Shown here: positions 23,033-32,274 of the stretch, one piece after another | How the letters are laid out: every line of letters starts with the position of its first letter | Numbering within the stretch: position 1 is the stretch's first letter | NCBI GenBank assembly: GCA_964503315.1 | Contig: CAZCZL010000001.1 | Location: 248,001-312,000 of the forward strand | DNA from: FEB-12 sp964503315 | GTDB lineage: Bacteria > Zixibacteria > MSB-5A5 > GN15 > FEB-12 | Length of the DNA stretch: 64,000 bases | Reading direction: 5' to 3' | Translations under genes and position numbers: made by a program | Notes under the pieces: model-generated | Database searches by the model: none | Seen by the model: only the letters and a program-made list of their open reading frames with translations | What the model was told of the DNA's origin: nothing

Positions 23033-24787
23033 TCACCACAGATTGAAAATACTGGGGCGACTACTGGCAGTATCGGCTGAAGCAGACTCATGTTCCGGAT
23101 CTCCCATACCAGTGGCCGGAGCTTCTTGACCGGGGCGAACGTACCGCGGTGGATGATGCTCATCGAACTGGGTAGCATCCTGGAACTGCTTCGCCACCAC
23201 CAGCAGTGTCGCTTCATCAAAAAGCGGTCCCACAAACGTCACGCTGGTCGGGATTCCCGCAAGGTCAAATCCATTCGGCACTACCACACAGGGGTGACCA
23301 GTTAGGTTGGTCAGGAAGAGGTTGTTGCCATCAAATGTCGGGGCGAGTATAACATCCACGGCTTCAAAGAGGTCGTTCATCCGCTCCGCCGCTTCGTGAC
23401 GCAAACGAGTCGCTTGAATGTACTCGACGGCCGGAATAAAGCGAGATGCGCGGAAGAGATTCGGCCATGATGTTTTCAGTTGCTGGGCAAGCTGGTCGTC
23501 TCGGTTGGATCGTGTTAATTCGTCAAACGAAGCCGCCGCTTCGGCAGTCAGAATGAACTCCATCGCCTTGATCGGGAAATCCGGCAGATTGATCTCGATG
23601 AGGTTCGCCCCCATCCGTCGAAGCTGCTGTATGGTTTTCAAGTCATTGACCCGGTTCGATCCGCGATCAAAGTCAGCTTTCAGATATCCAATCCTCAACT
23701 TCGCCAGATCGGCGCGGTATGAGTAGTTAAACGGCAGATCCTCGACCGTCATATCCTTGCCGTCCGGTCCCATTATGCAGCTCAGGACGATGGCGCAGTC
23801 TTCAACGTCGCGACAGATGGGCCCAACCTTGTCGATCGACCAACTGAGAGTCATTGTCCCAGAGCGACTGACTCGACCATAGGTCGGACGGAGACCGGTC
23901 ACTCCGCAACGCGCGGAAGGGGAAACAATGGAGCCCCAGGTTTCGGTCCCCAGCGCAAACGGAACCAGTCCCGCCGACGTAGCCGCGGCAGGACCTGCCG
24001 AAGAACCGGCGGAACGCTCGTTCAGATTCCAAGGATTTCGCGTCACCCCGCCATACCAGACATCCCCCCAGGCCAATTCACCCATGGAGAGTTTGGCGAC
24101 CAAAACGGCCCCCGCTTCTTCCAGTCGGTGGATGACTGACGCTGTTTCGTCTGCGATGTTCTGCTTGAAAACCTCAGTGCCATATGTTGTCGGATACCCC
24201 GCGACATCGAATAGATCCTTCACGCCATACGGAATCCCGTGCAACGGCCCGCGGTAGACGCCACCCGCTATCTCCTTATCCGCTTTAGCTGCCTGACGCA
24301 GAGCGAGATCCTCAGTCAGGGTAATAACGCAATGGAGTTCGCCACCATACCTCTTCAGGCGGTCGAGATACATCCTTGTGAGCTGAGTCGACGTAACTTT
24401 GCGGGTGCGTACCAGTTCACCAAGTTCGCGTATCGAAGCAAAGGCGAGGTCATTGAGGTCGGTTGGAACTGCGATCGAACCAACCGGACTTAGCGCAAGC
24501 GCCCGCCGCTGTCTATCGAATGTCATGCCGGAGGTAACAGGCGAAAAGAGCATCGAGGAAGGTTCATCGGAAGTGATCCGCGAACGGCGCAAAGCTTCAT
24601 AGTCCTGGCGATATTGCGTCAGGATCTCGATCATGCTGTCGATCTCGGCGGGAGTGAAATCGATGCCGATCAACTTCTCGGCGGCTTCCACGCGACTATC
24701 GGTGATCTGTGAGGTATCAGGCGGGCTGGCGTGAACGAGTGAAGCGGCGAGAATTATGCTGCAGAAGCTGAGTATATATCCTTTCAT
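23033..24787 (-). CDS. Exported amidase-signature hydrolase
   Basis: Amidase of 584 residues. The ATG at 24787 is preceded by AGGACGT and yields a signal peptide (KGYILSFCSIILAASLVHAS), so it acts outside the cytoplasm. The Ser-cisSer-Lys triad can be placed: Lys in GIPYGVKDLFDVAGYPTTYG, cis-Ser in ERSAGSSAGPAAATSAG and nucleophile Ser in TETWGSIVSPSARCGVTGL, followed by RPTYGRVSRSG. This differs from GatA, where the motif reads T-D-T-G-G-S. An extra N-terminal helical segment (AEKLIGIDFTPAEIDSM) is shared with the paralogue at 25.0 kb. A cytoplasmic GatA role is excluded by the signal peptide; an amide or peptide substrate is likely. Confidence 0.9.
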   Translation of the reverse strand: MKGYILSFCSIILAASLVHASPPDTSQITDSRVEAAEKLIGIDFTPAEIDSMIEILTQYRQDYEALRRSRITSDEPSSMLFSPVTSGMTFDRQRRALALSPVGSIAVPTDLNDLAFASIRELGELVRTRKVTSTQLTRMYLDRLKRYGGELHCVITLTEDLALRQAAKADKEIAGGVYRGPLHGIPYGVKDLFDVAGYPTTYGTEVFKQNIADETASVIHRLEEAGAVLVAKLSMGELAWGDVWYGGVTRNPWNLNERSAGSSAGPAAATSAGLVPFALGTETWGSIVSPSARCGVTGLRPTYGRVSRSGTMTLSWSIDKVGPICRDVEDCAIVLSCIMGPDGKDMTVEDLPFNYSYRADLAKLRIGYLKADFDRGSNRVNDLKTIQQLRRMGANLIEINLPDFPIKAMEFILTAEAAASFDELTRSNRDDQLAQQLKTSWPNLFRASRFIPAVEYIQATRLRHEAAERMNDLFEAVDVILAPTFDGNNLFLTNLTGHPCVVVPNGFDLAGIPTSVTFVGPLFDEATLLVVAKQFQDATQFDEHHPPRYVRPGQEAPATGMGDPEHESASADTASSRPSIFNLW

Positions 24788-25013
24788 ACGTCCTGGTTTC
24801 AAGTCCGCGAATGCAGTGCAACGTGCATCACTTGTACCAATGAACAGACGCAATATAAACGCAGTTGTTGCTCACAAAGAAGAGAATTCGGTCGCAAAGT
24901 TTGCGCGTTAGAAGAGAGCGTGCCAGAATAAGTGAGATTTTGTAAAGCGCGAAGATTGCGCGATGCTCGATGTTCGAATGTGCTCACTCTCCCTTTGTGA
25001 GACTATGCCACCG

Positions 25014-26663
25014 CTATTTGAAGGCCTCAGGATGCCTCACGTGGAAATCGATCGCGTCCTGGTACCTCTTCGCCACAGAAAGAAGAGTCGCTTCGTCGTA
25101 CAATCTCCCGACAAGCGTGATACTGACTGGATGTCCGGTACTGTCAAAACCATTCGGAAAAACCACACAGGGGTGACTGGTCAGATTTGTGAGCAGAAGA
25201 TTATTCCCCTCAAATGAAGGAGACAAATACAGGTCAACAGTTTCCATAAGTCTGGCCATTTCCTGAATGACCATTTGGCGAAGCCGATTTGCCTGGATGT
25301 ACTCGACTGCGGGGATCAACCGCGAAGCCCGGAATACATTCGGCCAAGCATTCTTGATCTGCCGTACCATAAGATCATCACGGCCGGATCTGGTCAACTC
25401 ATCAAAGGCTGCCGCGGCCTCGGCACTGAGGATGATCGACATAGCATCGATCGGATAGTCCGGAAGCTTAATTTCTACTAGGTTCGCCCCAAGCTCCCGC
25501 AGCTTCGCCAGCGTCGCGCTGTTCGTCGCCGCAAATCCGGTATCGGCCTTGAAGTCCGCTGACAAGTACCCAATCCGCAATTCTGACAGATCGACCTGTG
25601 GAGAATAGTTGAATGGCGCGTCGACCAACGTTAAATCTATGCTGTCCGGCCCGATCAGGGCGTTGAAAACGATTGCGCAATCCTCGACCGTCCGACAGAT
25701 CGGCCCTATCTTGTCCATGGTCCACGACAGCGCCATCGCCCCGGCCCGACTGACGCGACCATAGGTCGGTCGAAGTCCGGTTGTGCCGCACCGGGTGGAA
25801 GGAGAGACGATTGAACCCCAGGTCTCGGTCCCTATAGCGAAAGGGACCAAACCTGCGGCAACGGCGGAAGCTGAGCCGGCCGATGAACCGCTCGATCCCT
25901 GCGAAGTATCCCACGGATTGCGGGTCTTTTCTTTTGTCCAGACATCCCCCCACGCCAATTCTCCGAGCGATAATTTGGCGACAAGGATAGCCCCGGCCTC
26001 TTCGAGCTTCTTGATGACTGTAGCATCTTCATTGATCAATTGATCCTGATAGGGCGGCGTCCCCCACGTTGTCTTGTACCCTTTGACCGCCAGGAGATCC
26101 TTCGCGCCATACGGGATACCGTGCAGCGTCCCACGATATTTTCCCGCCTTGATCTCAGCATCCGCTTTGGCCGCTTGCTGGAGAGCAGTCTCTTCGGTCA
26201 GCGTGATGACGCAATGCAGTTGCGGATCGAACCTCCTTAGTCGCTCCAGACAGAGCACCGTGAGCTCGGTTGCGCTCACTTGACGTGTCCTGATCAACTC
26301 CGCCAGCTCTCCTATGGAGTAAAACGCCAGGTCATTCAGGTCGGCAGGTCTCGCGATCTCGCCCATCTTTGTGAACTGAATGGGGCGTCGTTCCGTCGGA
26401 AGTTTGAATCCGATCGGCAACGGATTGAACTGGATCGCCGGTGGTATGGAGTTGGCTATCTGCACGGTGCGCAGTTTCTCATACAGCGCCAGATTCTCGA
26501 TCAGTGATTCCGTCATGCTGTCCCGCTCGGCATCGGTGAAGGAAAGACCGATCACTGTTTCCGCTGCGGCGGCAATATCATTGCGTCTTATCTTCGTGCT
26601 GTCCGTCTGGGCGAAAGTGGTTGATGCGAGCAAGGTTGTAAGAACTAGTACTCTGCGGAACAT
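25014..26663 (-). CDS. Exported amidase-signature hydrolase (paralogue)
   Basis: Second amidase, 549 residues, from the ATG at 26663; the longer open frame upstream only runs through the neighbouring gene. It begins with a signal peptide (FRRVLVLTTLLASTTFAQ). The triad is Lys in GIPYGAKDLLAVKGYKTTWG, cis-Ser in QGSSGSSAGSASAVAAG and nucleophile Ser in TETWGSIVSPSTRCGTTGL. It shares the N-terminal AETVIGLSFTDAERDSM segment and most of its length with the gene at 23.0 kb, so the two come from a tandem duplication. The RraB-like gene starts 20 bases upstream on the same strand; the downstream paralogue is 226 bases away and may have its own promoter. Confidence 0.9.
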   Translation of the reverse strand: MFRRVLVLTTLLASTTFAQTDSTKIRRNDIAAAAETVIGLSFTDAERDSMTESLIENLALYEKLRTVQIANSIPPAIQFNPLPIGFKLPTERRPIQFTKMGEIARPADLNDLAFYSIGELAELIRTRQVSATELTVLCLERLRRFDPQLHCVITLTEETALQQAAKADAEIKAGKYRGTLHGIPYGAKDLLAVKGYKTTWGTPPYQDQLINEDATVIKKLEEAGAILVAKLSLGELAWGDVWTKEKTRNPWDTSQGSSGSSAGSASAVAAGLVPFAIGTETWGSIVSPSTRCGTTGLRPTYGRVSRAGAMALSWTMDKIGPICRTVEDCAIVFNALIGPDSIDLTLVDAPFNYSPQVDLSELRIGYLSADFKADTGFAATNSATLAKLRELGANLVEIKLPDYPIDAMSIILSAEAAAAFDELTRSGRDDLMVRQIKNAWPNVFRASRLIPAVEYIQANRLRQMVIQEMARLMETVDLYLSPSFEGNNLLLTNLTSHPCVVFPNGFDSTGHPVSITLVGRLYDEATLLSVAKRYQDAIDFHVRHPEAFK

Positions 26664-26683
26664 GCTGGTACCCCGTGTTGATG

Positions 26684-27061
26684 TCACTCTTTGTTGCGAA
26701 CCGGCTGGGCGTACCAGCCTCGATAGCTGGCGTTGGCCATGCGGGCAAGGTCGCAGCAGTAGTCGGTCATTTCGTGCAGGCTCGGAAGCATCGGTATGAC
26801 TTTCAACTCCGCCTCGACCTTCCATTGAAAATCGATGGTGCCTGGTTCGATCACCCGCTGCTTGAATGTCCGCGCGACATGGAATCCACTCGCCAGAAGC
26901 AGACTGCGGAGGGTTCCGACCCCGTTGTCATCCTCGGTATCAAACTGATGACAGGTTGTATGGGCCATTCCAAGGTCAGATCCCTCGCGCTCCAACGCCG
27001 CCAGATGTTGCGCGTTCAATTCACGATTGGTCTTCTTCAGGTCTCGTGATGAATGATCCAT
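26684..27061 (-). CDS. RraB-like protein (ribonuclease E inhibitor B family domain)
   Basis: A 125-residue protein that I assign to the RraB/DUF695-like fold. TEDDNGVGTLRSLLLASGF matches the opening D-x-x-V-L-x-x-L of RraB, IDFQWKVEAELKVIP the central strands, and LARMANASYRGWYAQPV the closing G-E-Y-D-G-W-E region with Tyr and Trp kept. In proteobacteria RraB binds RNase E and slows RNA decay; here the partner may differ, and RNase R is encoded nearby. AAGGTT precedes the ATG at 27061, 31 bases after the dgt stop; a start further upstream would overlap dgt by 32 bases and has no ribosome site. Confidence 0.68.
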   Translation of the reverse strand: MDHSSRDLKKTNRELNAQHLAALEREGSDLGMAHTTCHQFDTEDDNGVGTLRSLLLASGFHVARTFKQRVIEPGTIDFQWKVEAELKVIPMLPSLHEMTDYCCDLARMANASYRGWYAQPVRNKE

Positions 27062-27092
27062 AACCTTCTTGTCCTGGTTCAACAGAGAGTGA

Positions 27093-28229
27093 TCAGGACA
27101 ACTCCAGATACGATTTCTCCGCAAAGCGGTCGGTCATGCCGGCGATGTAGTCCGCGACCACGATCGGTTGTTCTTCGGTCAAAAGCATCTCCCGGAACCG
27201 CTCCGGCATCAGTTCGGGCCGAGCGGAGAGCTTTGCGAAAAGCGATTCGATTATCTGACGTGCCCGTCGCGACATCTCCGCCATCCGCTCATGTCGGTAT
27301 AACTTCTGATTAAGGAATCGCTTCAGTTCGGCGACTTCATTCTTCATTGTGATCGAATAACCGACGATCCGCTCCGGCGATATCGCGACATCGTTCTGTC
27401 CGTAGATGCCAAGGCGGGATATTGCCCGATCGGTCTCTTCCATTACATCAACAGTTGTACTATTGACCAAGTGCCGGACCAGTGAAAATCGACGTTCGCG
27501 TGATGAAAGATGAACCGCTACGGCCGGATTGTGCATTCCCGGCCGCGACCAGACCCCTAATTCCTCTATCTCCTCAAGCCGCAACAACTCAGAAGCCAGC
27601 CCGTCGTCAATATCGTGCGCATTATAGGCGATCTCGTCGGCAATATCAACCAGCGAGGCCTCCAGTGAGGACCGGGTCGACGGGTCGAATTCCGGGCGAT
27701 GGAGTTTCACCGTGGTCTCATGCTTGGCTATCCCTTCGCGAACCTCGAAGGTCAGATTCAGGCCGGGATGGTCGGGATAGCGTTGTTCAAGCAGGTCGAC
27801 CACGCGCAATGACTGGTTGTTGTGATTGAACCCGCCATGCGCCGACAGGAGATCATTCAGCACATCTTCGCCCGCGTGTCCGAAGGGAGTATGCCCGAGG
27901 TCATGCACCAGGGCAATGGCCTCACTCAGATCTTCGTTCAAGCGAAGGCAGCGCGCCATCGTACGACTTATCTGCGCTACCTCGATGGTATGGGTCAGCC
28001 GTGTCCGGAAGTGGTCTCCCTCATGCGGCAAAAACACCTGCGTCTTGTATTCCATCCGGCGAAAGGCCGTCGAGTGTATTATCCGATCCCGGTCGCGTTG
28101 GAATGCGGTGCGATATGGATGTTCCTGTTCTGGAAAAGTCCGCCCCCGCGAATCCGCGGCCTTGGCCGCATAGGGAGCCAGGGACTGCAGTTCGAGCATC
28201 TCTATATCGGCACGCCTACTTAAACTCAT
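27093..28229 (-). CDS. dgt: Deoxyguanosinetriphosphate triphosphohydrolase-like protein
   Basis: HD-superfamily dNTPase of 378 residues that splits dGTP to deoxyguanosine and triphosphate. HSTAFRRMEYKTQVFLP and TRLTHTIEVAQISRTMA give the first His, AIALVHDLGHTPFGHAGE the HD pair, and the later DIADEIAYNAHDIDDGL the last Asp, so all four metal ligands are kept. The ATG at 28229 is chosen because AGGTGAAGGGG precedes it, although it overlaps the end of the barrel protein gene by 14 bases; the overlap implies coupled translation. It probably guards dNTP pools. The RraB-like gene follows after 31 bases. Confidence 0.92.
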   Translation of the reverse strand: MSLSRRADIEMLELQSLAPYAAKAADSRGRTFPEQEHPYRTAFQRDRDRIIHSTAFRRMEYKTQVFLPHEGDHFRTRLTHTIEVAQISRTMARCLRLNEDLSEAIALVHDLGHTPFGHAGEDVLNDLLSAHGGFNHNNQSLRVVDLLEQRYPDHPGLNLTFEVREGIAKHETTVKLHRPEFDPSTRSSLEASLVDIADEIAYNAHDIDDGLASELLRLEEIEELGVWSRPGMHNPAVAVHLSSRERRFSLVRHLVNSTTVDVMEETDRAISRLGIYGQNDVAISPERIVGYSITMKNEVAELKRFLNQKLYRHERMAEMSRRARQIIESLFAKLSARPELMPERFREMLLTEEQPIVVADYIAGMTDRFAEKSYLELS

Positions 28230-29055
28230 CCCCTTCACCTGTCTGCTTTTGGCGGTTGCCGAGTGAGATGGAAATGGTCTGCGACAAACCAAGAACCGGA
28301 TGAACCGAAGCTCCATAGGTCAGCCGGCCTCCCTTGAACGAGAATTCCACGCCGCCGCCAATTTGAGTCGGGGCGGTGGCAACACCCAACATCAGAGCCG
28401 CGGTGTTACCAAGCCCGCTATACTGGCCGAGCGAAAAACGCGGACGTTCCAGATCCTGAAGTTGCACGCGACCCAGCACCGACAAATTCCTTGTCCCACG
28501 ATACTCGATTTCGGTCACCCACAGCGGTTTGGTGGCAGGGCTCCCATCATTGAATGACGGCGATGTAATATTGTCCGCCCCGACCACTGCGATAAACCGG
28601 CGGTGGCGATATTCGCCGGATAGATGCACTGTCGCGGCGCTCAGGTTGTCATAATCGCCGCCGAATCCAAGTATCCGGTAGGAGCCGCCGAGCGCAACCG
28701 TCAGCGAATCAAAGTGCGCGGCCAAGGTCAATTTGGCGGTCTGCTCCGCATACAACTCGCTTTTGCCAAATTGAGAGAACCCGGCGGCGAAACTGTATCT
28801 CCCTTTTCGCCAGGCTCCCGCCAGCATGAACTGGTCGAGATCTTTCAGATCGAACGCCCTGTTGAGGGCTGTCTCAACCCGATACTCCCCGATCTTCAAT
28901 GACCCGGTCGGAAGATTCAGGAATTCCGAAGGCGTTGGCTCAGAGAGCAAAGTGGCCTGCCCAAGACTCGTTCCACGGCTGGTTAGAAAGTCGTACGCGC
29001 AAGCACTGCCGGTGAGCAGTACCAACAAGAAAGATATGGTGACGAGCTTCTTCAT
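28216..29055 (-). CDS. Predicted outer-membrane beta-barrel protein (PorV/PorQ-like)
   Basis: Exported protein of 279 residues with a signal peptide (KKLVTISFLLVLLTGSACA). The mature chain opens with TSRGTSLGQATLLSEPTPSE, which resembles the N-terminal S-R-x-x-A-x-G-x-A stretch of PorV/PorQ and FadL-like barrels in the Bacteroidota-Zixibacteria group, and then alternates about 14 short amphipathic strands ending in aromatic or polar girdles (RYSFAAGFSQFGK, LTVALGGSYRILGFG). The C-terminus is not the classic Phe-ended strand. Its ATG overlaps the LTD gene stop (ATGA), and its end overlaps dgt, so it is in the middle of an operon. PorV assignment is tentative. Confidence 0.72.
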   Translation of the reverse strand: MKKLVTISFLLVLLTGSACAYDFLTSRGTSLGQATLLSEPTPSEFLNLPTGSLKIGEYRVETALNRAFDLKDLDQFMLAGAWRKGRYSFAAGFSQFGKSELYAEQTAKLTLAAHFDSLTVALGGSYRILGFGGDYDNLSAATVHLSGEYRHRRFIAVVGADNITSPSFNDGSPATKPLWVTEIEYRGTRNLSVLGRVQLQDLERPRFSLGQYSGLGNTAALMLGVATAPTQIGGGVEFSFKGGRLTYGASVHPVLGLSQTISISLGNRQKQTGEGDEFK

Positions 29056-30683
29056 CGTGCAATCACCACCGTTTCCTTGACCGATTCAACTCCTTCTGCT
29101 TCGAAGTAGCAGATATAGATGCCGATCGGTAGCCGATTGCCGGCATCAGAGCGGCCATCCCAGCTTATTGAACTTGTCGTCAACGGGTCGCTGTCGAGAA
29201 ATGTCTTCACCAGATTCCCTGTTCGGTCATATATCTTGAGCGTATAGGCCGAAGCATCAACCACCGTCAGCCGAAGAACTGTCTCGTCCTCAAAGCCGTC
29301 ACCGTCAGGTGAGAAGACCTGTGGCTCAAAGGCAATTGTCGTGCGATCCGATGTTGGCTGGGTCCAGACTGTGTTGATCTGGCCGGGGGTACCGCCTGCA
29401 GAAGCGGACCTGAGCCACGGGCCATCGCTCTGGAGTGTCTGGTCACGCGCAATTGTATAATTGTCCGCGAAACCTTCGGTATACTGATACCGGTCGGCGG
29501 CGAACCCGAAAGAATCATATAATCGCACCAGATCCCCGGTGTTATTCAGACTAGGCCAGGAGCCGGGCTGAAAGACCCGTACAGTCGACCCTGTATAAAA
29601 TGTTCTGAAGGCAGTCGAGTCCTGTGCCACTATGACCCGCTCACCCGGAAAGAGTGGCGTGATAGAGTTGGTTATCTCACGAAGATTCAATTCATCCCCA
29701 ATACGCCATCCGGCCAGATTGATTGTTGAGTCACTGACATTCAGCAGCTCTATCCATTCGGATGATAGCGGCAGCGCGGGATCAGGAAGAAATTCCGAGA
29801 GTATGATTGGCGGATACTGCTGACCGGTAACGCGAACAAACGCGCTATTATTGGTCGACCGCCCATCCGGACTTAAGAGCAGTCCTATCTGCGCGTAAAT
29901 CCCCGGCTCTTCTAAATCGAATGAGAGTGTATCTCTGTTGCCGGGTCCCAGCGGGTCGACCGGCACCGATACAATGGTATCCTGCGTGTCAGTTGAGTCT
30001 GCAGGTTGACGACGGTACAGCAAAAGAGTCTGAGTCTTGGCGGAATCTGTCCCACGATTGAATATCTCTACTCGAATGGATGTCCCACCCAGCATTGAGG
30101 TGTGCCATACCGAATCAAGCTCCAGGTCTAGAGCGACCGGACTGACCGAATTGGCGCGCCCGGGGGTGGAACCGGAAGGATCGGCGGAATTGACCGCGGC
30201 GTTGTTCGATGCGGATATGCGCTCCCAGGAGTAACCATCTCCGCCAAAGTCATTCCAGGTCAGTTCAGAGAGTAGTGTGCTGACTGAATACAGCCGAATG
30301 TAACCGGCGTTATTGACGAGCGTGAAGCTCTCCTCGGCGATGCGAAGCGAAGCCTCCTCCGGAGTATCCCCCCACAACCCTGAACTGTCTCCCCAAACCG
30401 ATTCGAAACCAGGCGAGCCCCCGGACTCCACCAGATTGCGGCAGAAGATCATATACGTGTACGGTGGAAGAAAGCCATAGCCGGACAGATTGAAGGATGT
30501 GCCGTTGACATCGATGAGGCAGGTATTGAGGTCAACGAAGCCCGACGAATCGTTGTATATCTCTATCCATTCCAGTGTGACGTTTGATCCGGGCTCATTC
30601 ACCATCGCCTCGTTCACCAGCACACCGCCATGGGCCGACATCGCGCAAGTCAGAAGCAAGAGGATGTAGTATAGCTTCTTCAT
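29052..30683 (-). CDS. Secreted lamin-tail-domain protein with FlgD-like Ig C-terminus
   Basis: A 543-residue secreted protein with a signal peptide (KKLYYILLLLTCAMSAHG). Two lamin-tail domains are visible: VNEAMVNEPGSNVTLEWIEI with YNDSSGFVDLNTCLIDV, and LSEFLPDPALPLSSEWIELL with NVSDSTINLAGWRIGDE. A CARDB-like beta segment lies between them. The C-terminal 90 residues (FSPDGDGFEDETVLRL, YDRTGNLVKTF, SWDGRSDAGNRLPIGIYICY) are a FlgD-type Ig domain of the kind that ends many exported FCB-group proteins. The start at 30683 shares ATGA with the stop of the upstream gene. It is likely exposed at the surface, perhaps an adhesin or nuclease partner; no enzymatic domain is present. Confidence 0.88.
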   Translation of the reverse strand: MKKLYYILLLLTCAMSAHGGVLVNEAMVNEPGSNVTLEWIEIYNDSSGFVDLNTCLIDVNGTSFNLSGYGFLPPYTYMIFCRNLVESGGSPGFESVWGDSSGLWGDTPEEASLRIAEESFTLVNNAGYIRLYSVSTLLSELTWNDFGGDGYSWERISASNNAAVNSADPSGSTPGRANSVSPVALDLELDSVWHTSMLGGTSIRVEIFNRGTDSAKTQTLLLYRRQPADSTDTQDTIVSVPVDPLGPGNRDTLSFDLEEPGIYAQIGLLLSPDGRSTNNSAFVRVTGQQYPPIILSEFLPDPALPLSSEWIELLNVSDSTINLAGWRIGDELNLREITNSITPLFPGERVIVAQDSTAFRTFYTGSTVRVFQPGSWPSLNNTGDLVRLYDSFGFAADRYQYTEGFADNYTIARDQTLQSDGPWLRSASAGGTPGQINTVWTQPTSDRTTIAFEPQVFSPDGDGFEDETVLRLTVVDASAYTLKIYDRTGNLVKTFLDSDPLTTSSISWDGRSDAGNRLPIGIYICYFEAEGVESVKETVVIAR

Positions 30684-32263
30684 ATCGCCCCGATCAGCTC
30701 CACGCCAAAGGCCAATTGGTGCTTGTCCGACGAACCCGCAGAATATCGCTCGGATATCTTGGTCGCCACTTCGAACGATTCTGTCAGTTGCTGTTTCACT
30801 CTCGCAAAGATACTCCAATAGTTGATCCGTCCATCAATAAAACGCGCAAGGTGCGACCAGAATTGGAACTCCGTCTCGGCGACCGGACTTACACGGATAT
30901 CCGCCAGCCAGGAGAAAGCACCCTTGCCGGACTCTGGTAGTGACTGTCCGACCGTCGTCCGGAACTGCAACCTGTCTGCCTGGTATTCTGCGATCGCCCG
31001 AACTCTGTGATAGAGCGTATCCCGAGCGCCTCGCTCACTCCGGCTGAAAAGATATTGCAGTCCAATATGCCACGGCGACGCAACATTCCAATCCAATTCG
31101 CTCCGCGCTTGCAGAAGCGAACTGTCGGCGTGCAGCCATGCCGCCAATGCCTTGGTCGTGAGGCTGACATTCTGTGACAACTCACCGACCACTCCCGCCT
31201 GAATTCCGGTCTGGCCGGAACGTCTATCCGTGAAGTCCAACCCGATCTCTTCAATGCCCACTTGCTGCCTGATCGCCGCCGACCGTCCGCCGGAACTGAT
31301 CGTTAAGTAGTCAGGATCGTATGTCCATCCATTCAGGTTCACTCTGCCGAATGCGGTCTTGAGTTTGGCATCCGCGAGAAATGTCCCATATGCAGACTTG
31401 AGGCCGTCCTGCAAACAGTACTCAATTTTCACTTCACTTCCGTGTGAGCGAATCAGAAGCGACAGCGCCGCTTTGATATCAGATACGGTCGAATCTGTGG
31501 CGCGGTTGGTGATACTGTTCATTGCCATTGTGAGGGAGGGTCGCAGCGCTCCCGTGTATCTGCCGACATGCAACGCCGTTGTGCGCAATGAGTACTCATC
31601 ATTCTGGTTGTAGGAGGTCAACGCCGACATGTCTACTTTTCCAGCGTGAAGATCTACAATCATTCCGTTAAACCCACCGTAGTCTGGGTACAGCAAGCTC
31701 TCCCATTTCTCCCGATCGGTCATGCTGAACAGCTTGCCGCGACAGCCGACCGCCGAACCTAGCCCGAACTTGCGATTAAAGGTCCCGATCTGGACGCGCC
31801 GCACCGCACTACTATCCGGCATGTAGGTCAACGATCGTTCAACACATCGCTCGCGGCCGGTCAATTCCTCACGTGTGCGCATCGAAAAGAGCCAATCTCC
31901 TGAAGGCCTCACTTTGAGCGCCGATGTCGTCCGCGAAGGACTGGGATCTTCCAGCCTTACATGATATTGCAGCCGAAGGGCGACCAGAGACTCATTGCGG
32001 CCACGCTTCTTTCGCACGGCCGGATCGCCAGTATTCTGGATTGCCAGCGAGTCGGACAGCAAATCCTCCAGATCAAAGAACGATGGATCGATCCCATACT
32101 GGATCGCTTCCAGCATAAGTTGGTACTCGTCGAAATCGATCTCACCGGCAATGTATGCCTGATAGAGTTCATCTTCCGACGGTATGTACGTGTCCGATAT
32201 TCCGGCCGCCGTTGCCTGCAGACAGCACAGCCCGGCACATAGTATGCCGGCAACGATTCTCAT
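30680..32263 (-). CDS. Predicted outer-membrane protein, family not recognised
   Basis: Exported 527-residue protein with a signal peptide (RIVAGILCAGLCCLQATA). After a short acidic helical region (residues ~25-65, with a EIDFDEYQLMLEAIQYGID repeat-like unit), the chain is a long run of alternating amphipathic strands, typical of a large beta barrel (FGRVNLNGWTYDPDYLTIS, LDWNVASPWHIGLQYLFSR, TEFQFWSHLARFID). I do not recognise a named family; the size suits a 14-18-strand porin or a transporter. The N-terminal helices could be a plug or a partner site. It lies 11 bases after the sigma-54 activator gene and overlaps the LTD gene, so the three exported proteins share one operon with that regulator. 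Confidence 0.75.
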   Translation of the reverse strand: MRIVAGILCAGLCCLQATAAGISDTYIPSEDELYQAYIAGEIDFDEYQLMLEAIQYGIDPSFFDLEDLLSDSLAIQNTGDPAVRKKRGRNESLVALRLQYHVRLEDPSPSRTTSALKVRPSGDWLFSMRTREELTGRERCVERSLTYMPDSSAVRRVQIGTFNRKFGLGSAVGCRGKLFSMTDREKWESLLYPDYGGFNGMIVDLHAGKVDMSALTSYNQNDEYSLRTTALHVGRYTGALRPSLTMAMNSITNRATDSTVSDIKAALSLLIRSHGSEVKIEYCLQDGLKSAYGTFLADAKLKTAFGRVNLNGWTYDPDYLTISSGGRSAAIRQQVGIEEIGLDFTDRRSGQTGIQAGVVGELSQNVSLTTKALAAWLHADSSLLQARSELDWNVASPWHIGLQYLFSRSERGARDTLYHRVRAIAEYQADRLQFRTTVGQSLPESGKGAFSWLADIRVSPVAETEFQFWSHLARFIDGRINYWSIFARVKQQLTESFEVATKISERYSAGSSDKHQLAFGVELIGAI

Positions 32264-32274
32264 GACTCCCCCGT

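Noticed and set aside
27062..27124. Longer N-terminus for the RraB-like protein
   Set aside because: It would overlap the dgt stop and has no ribosome site; AAGGTT favours the ATG at 27061.
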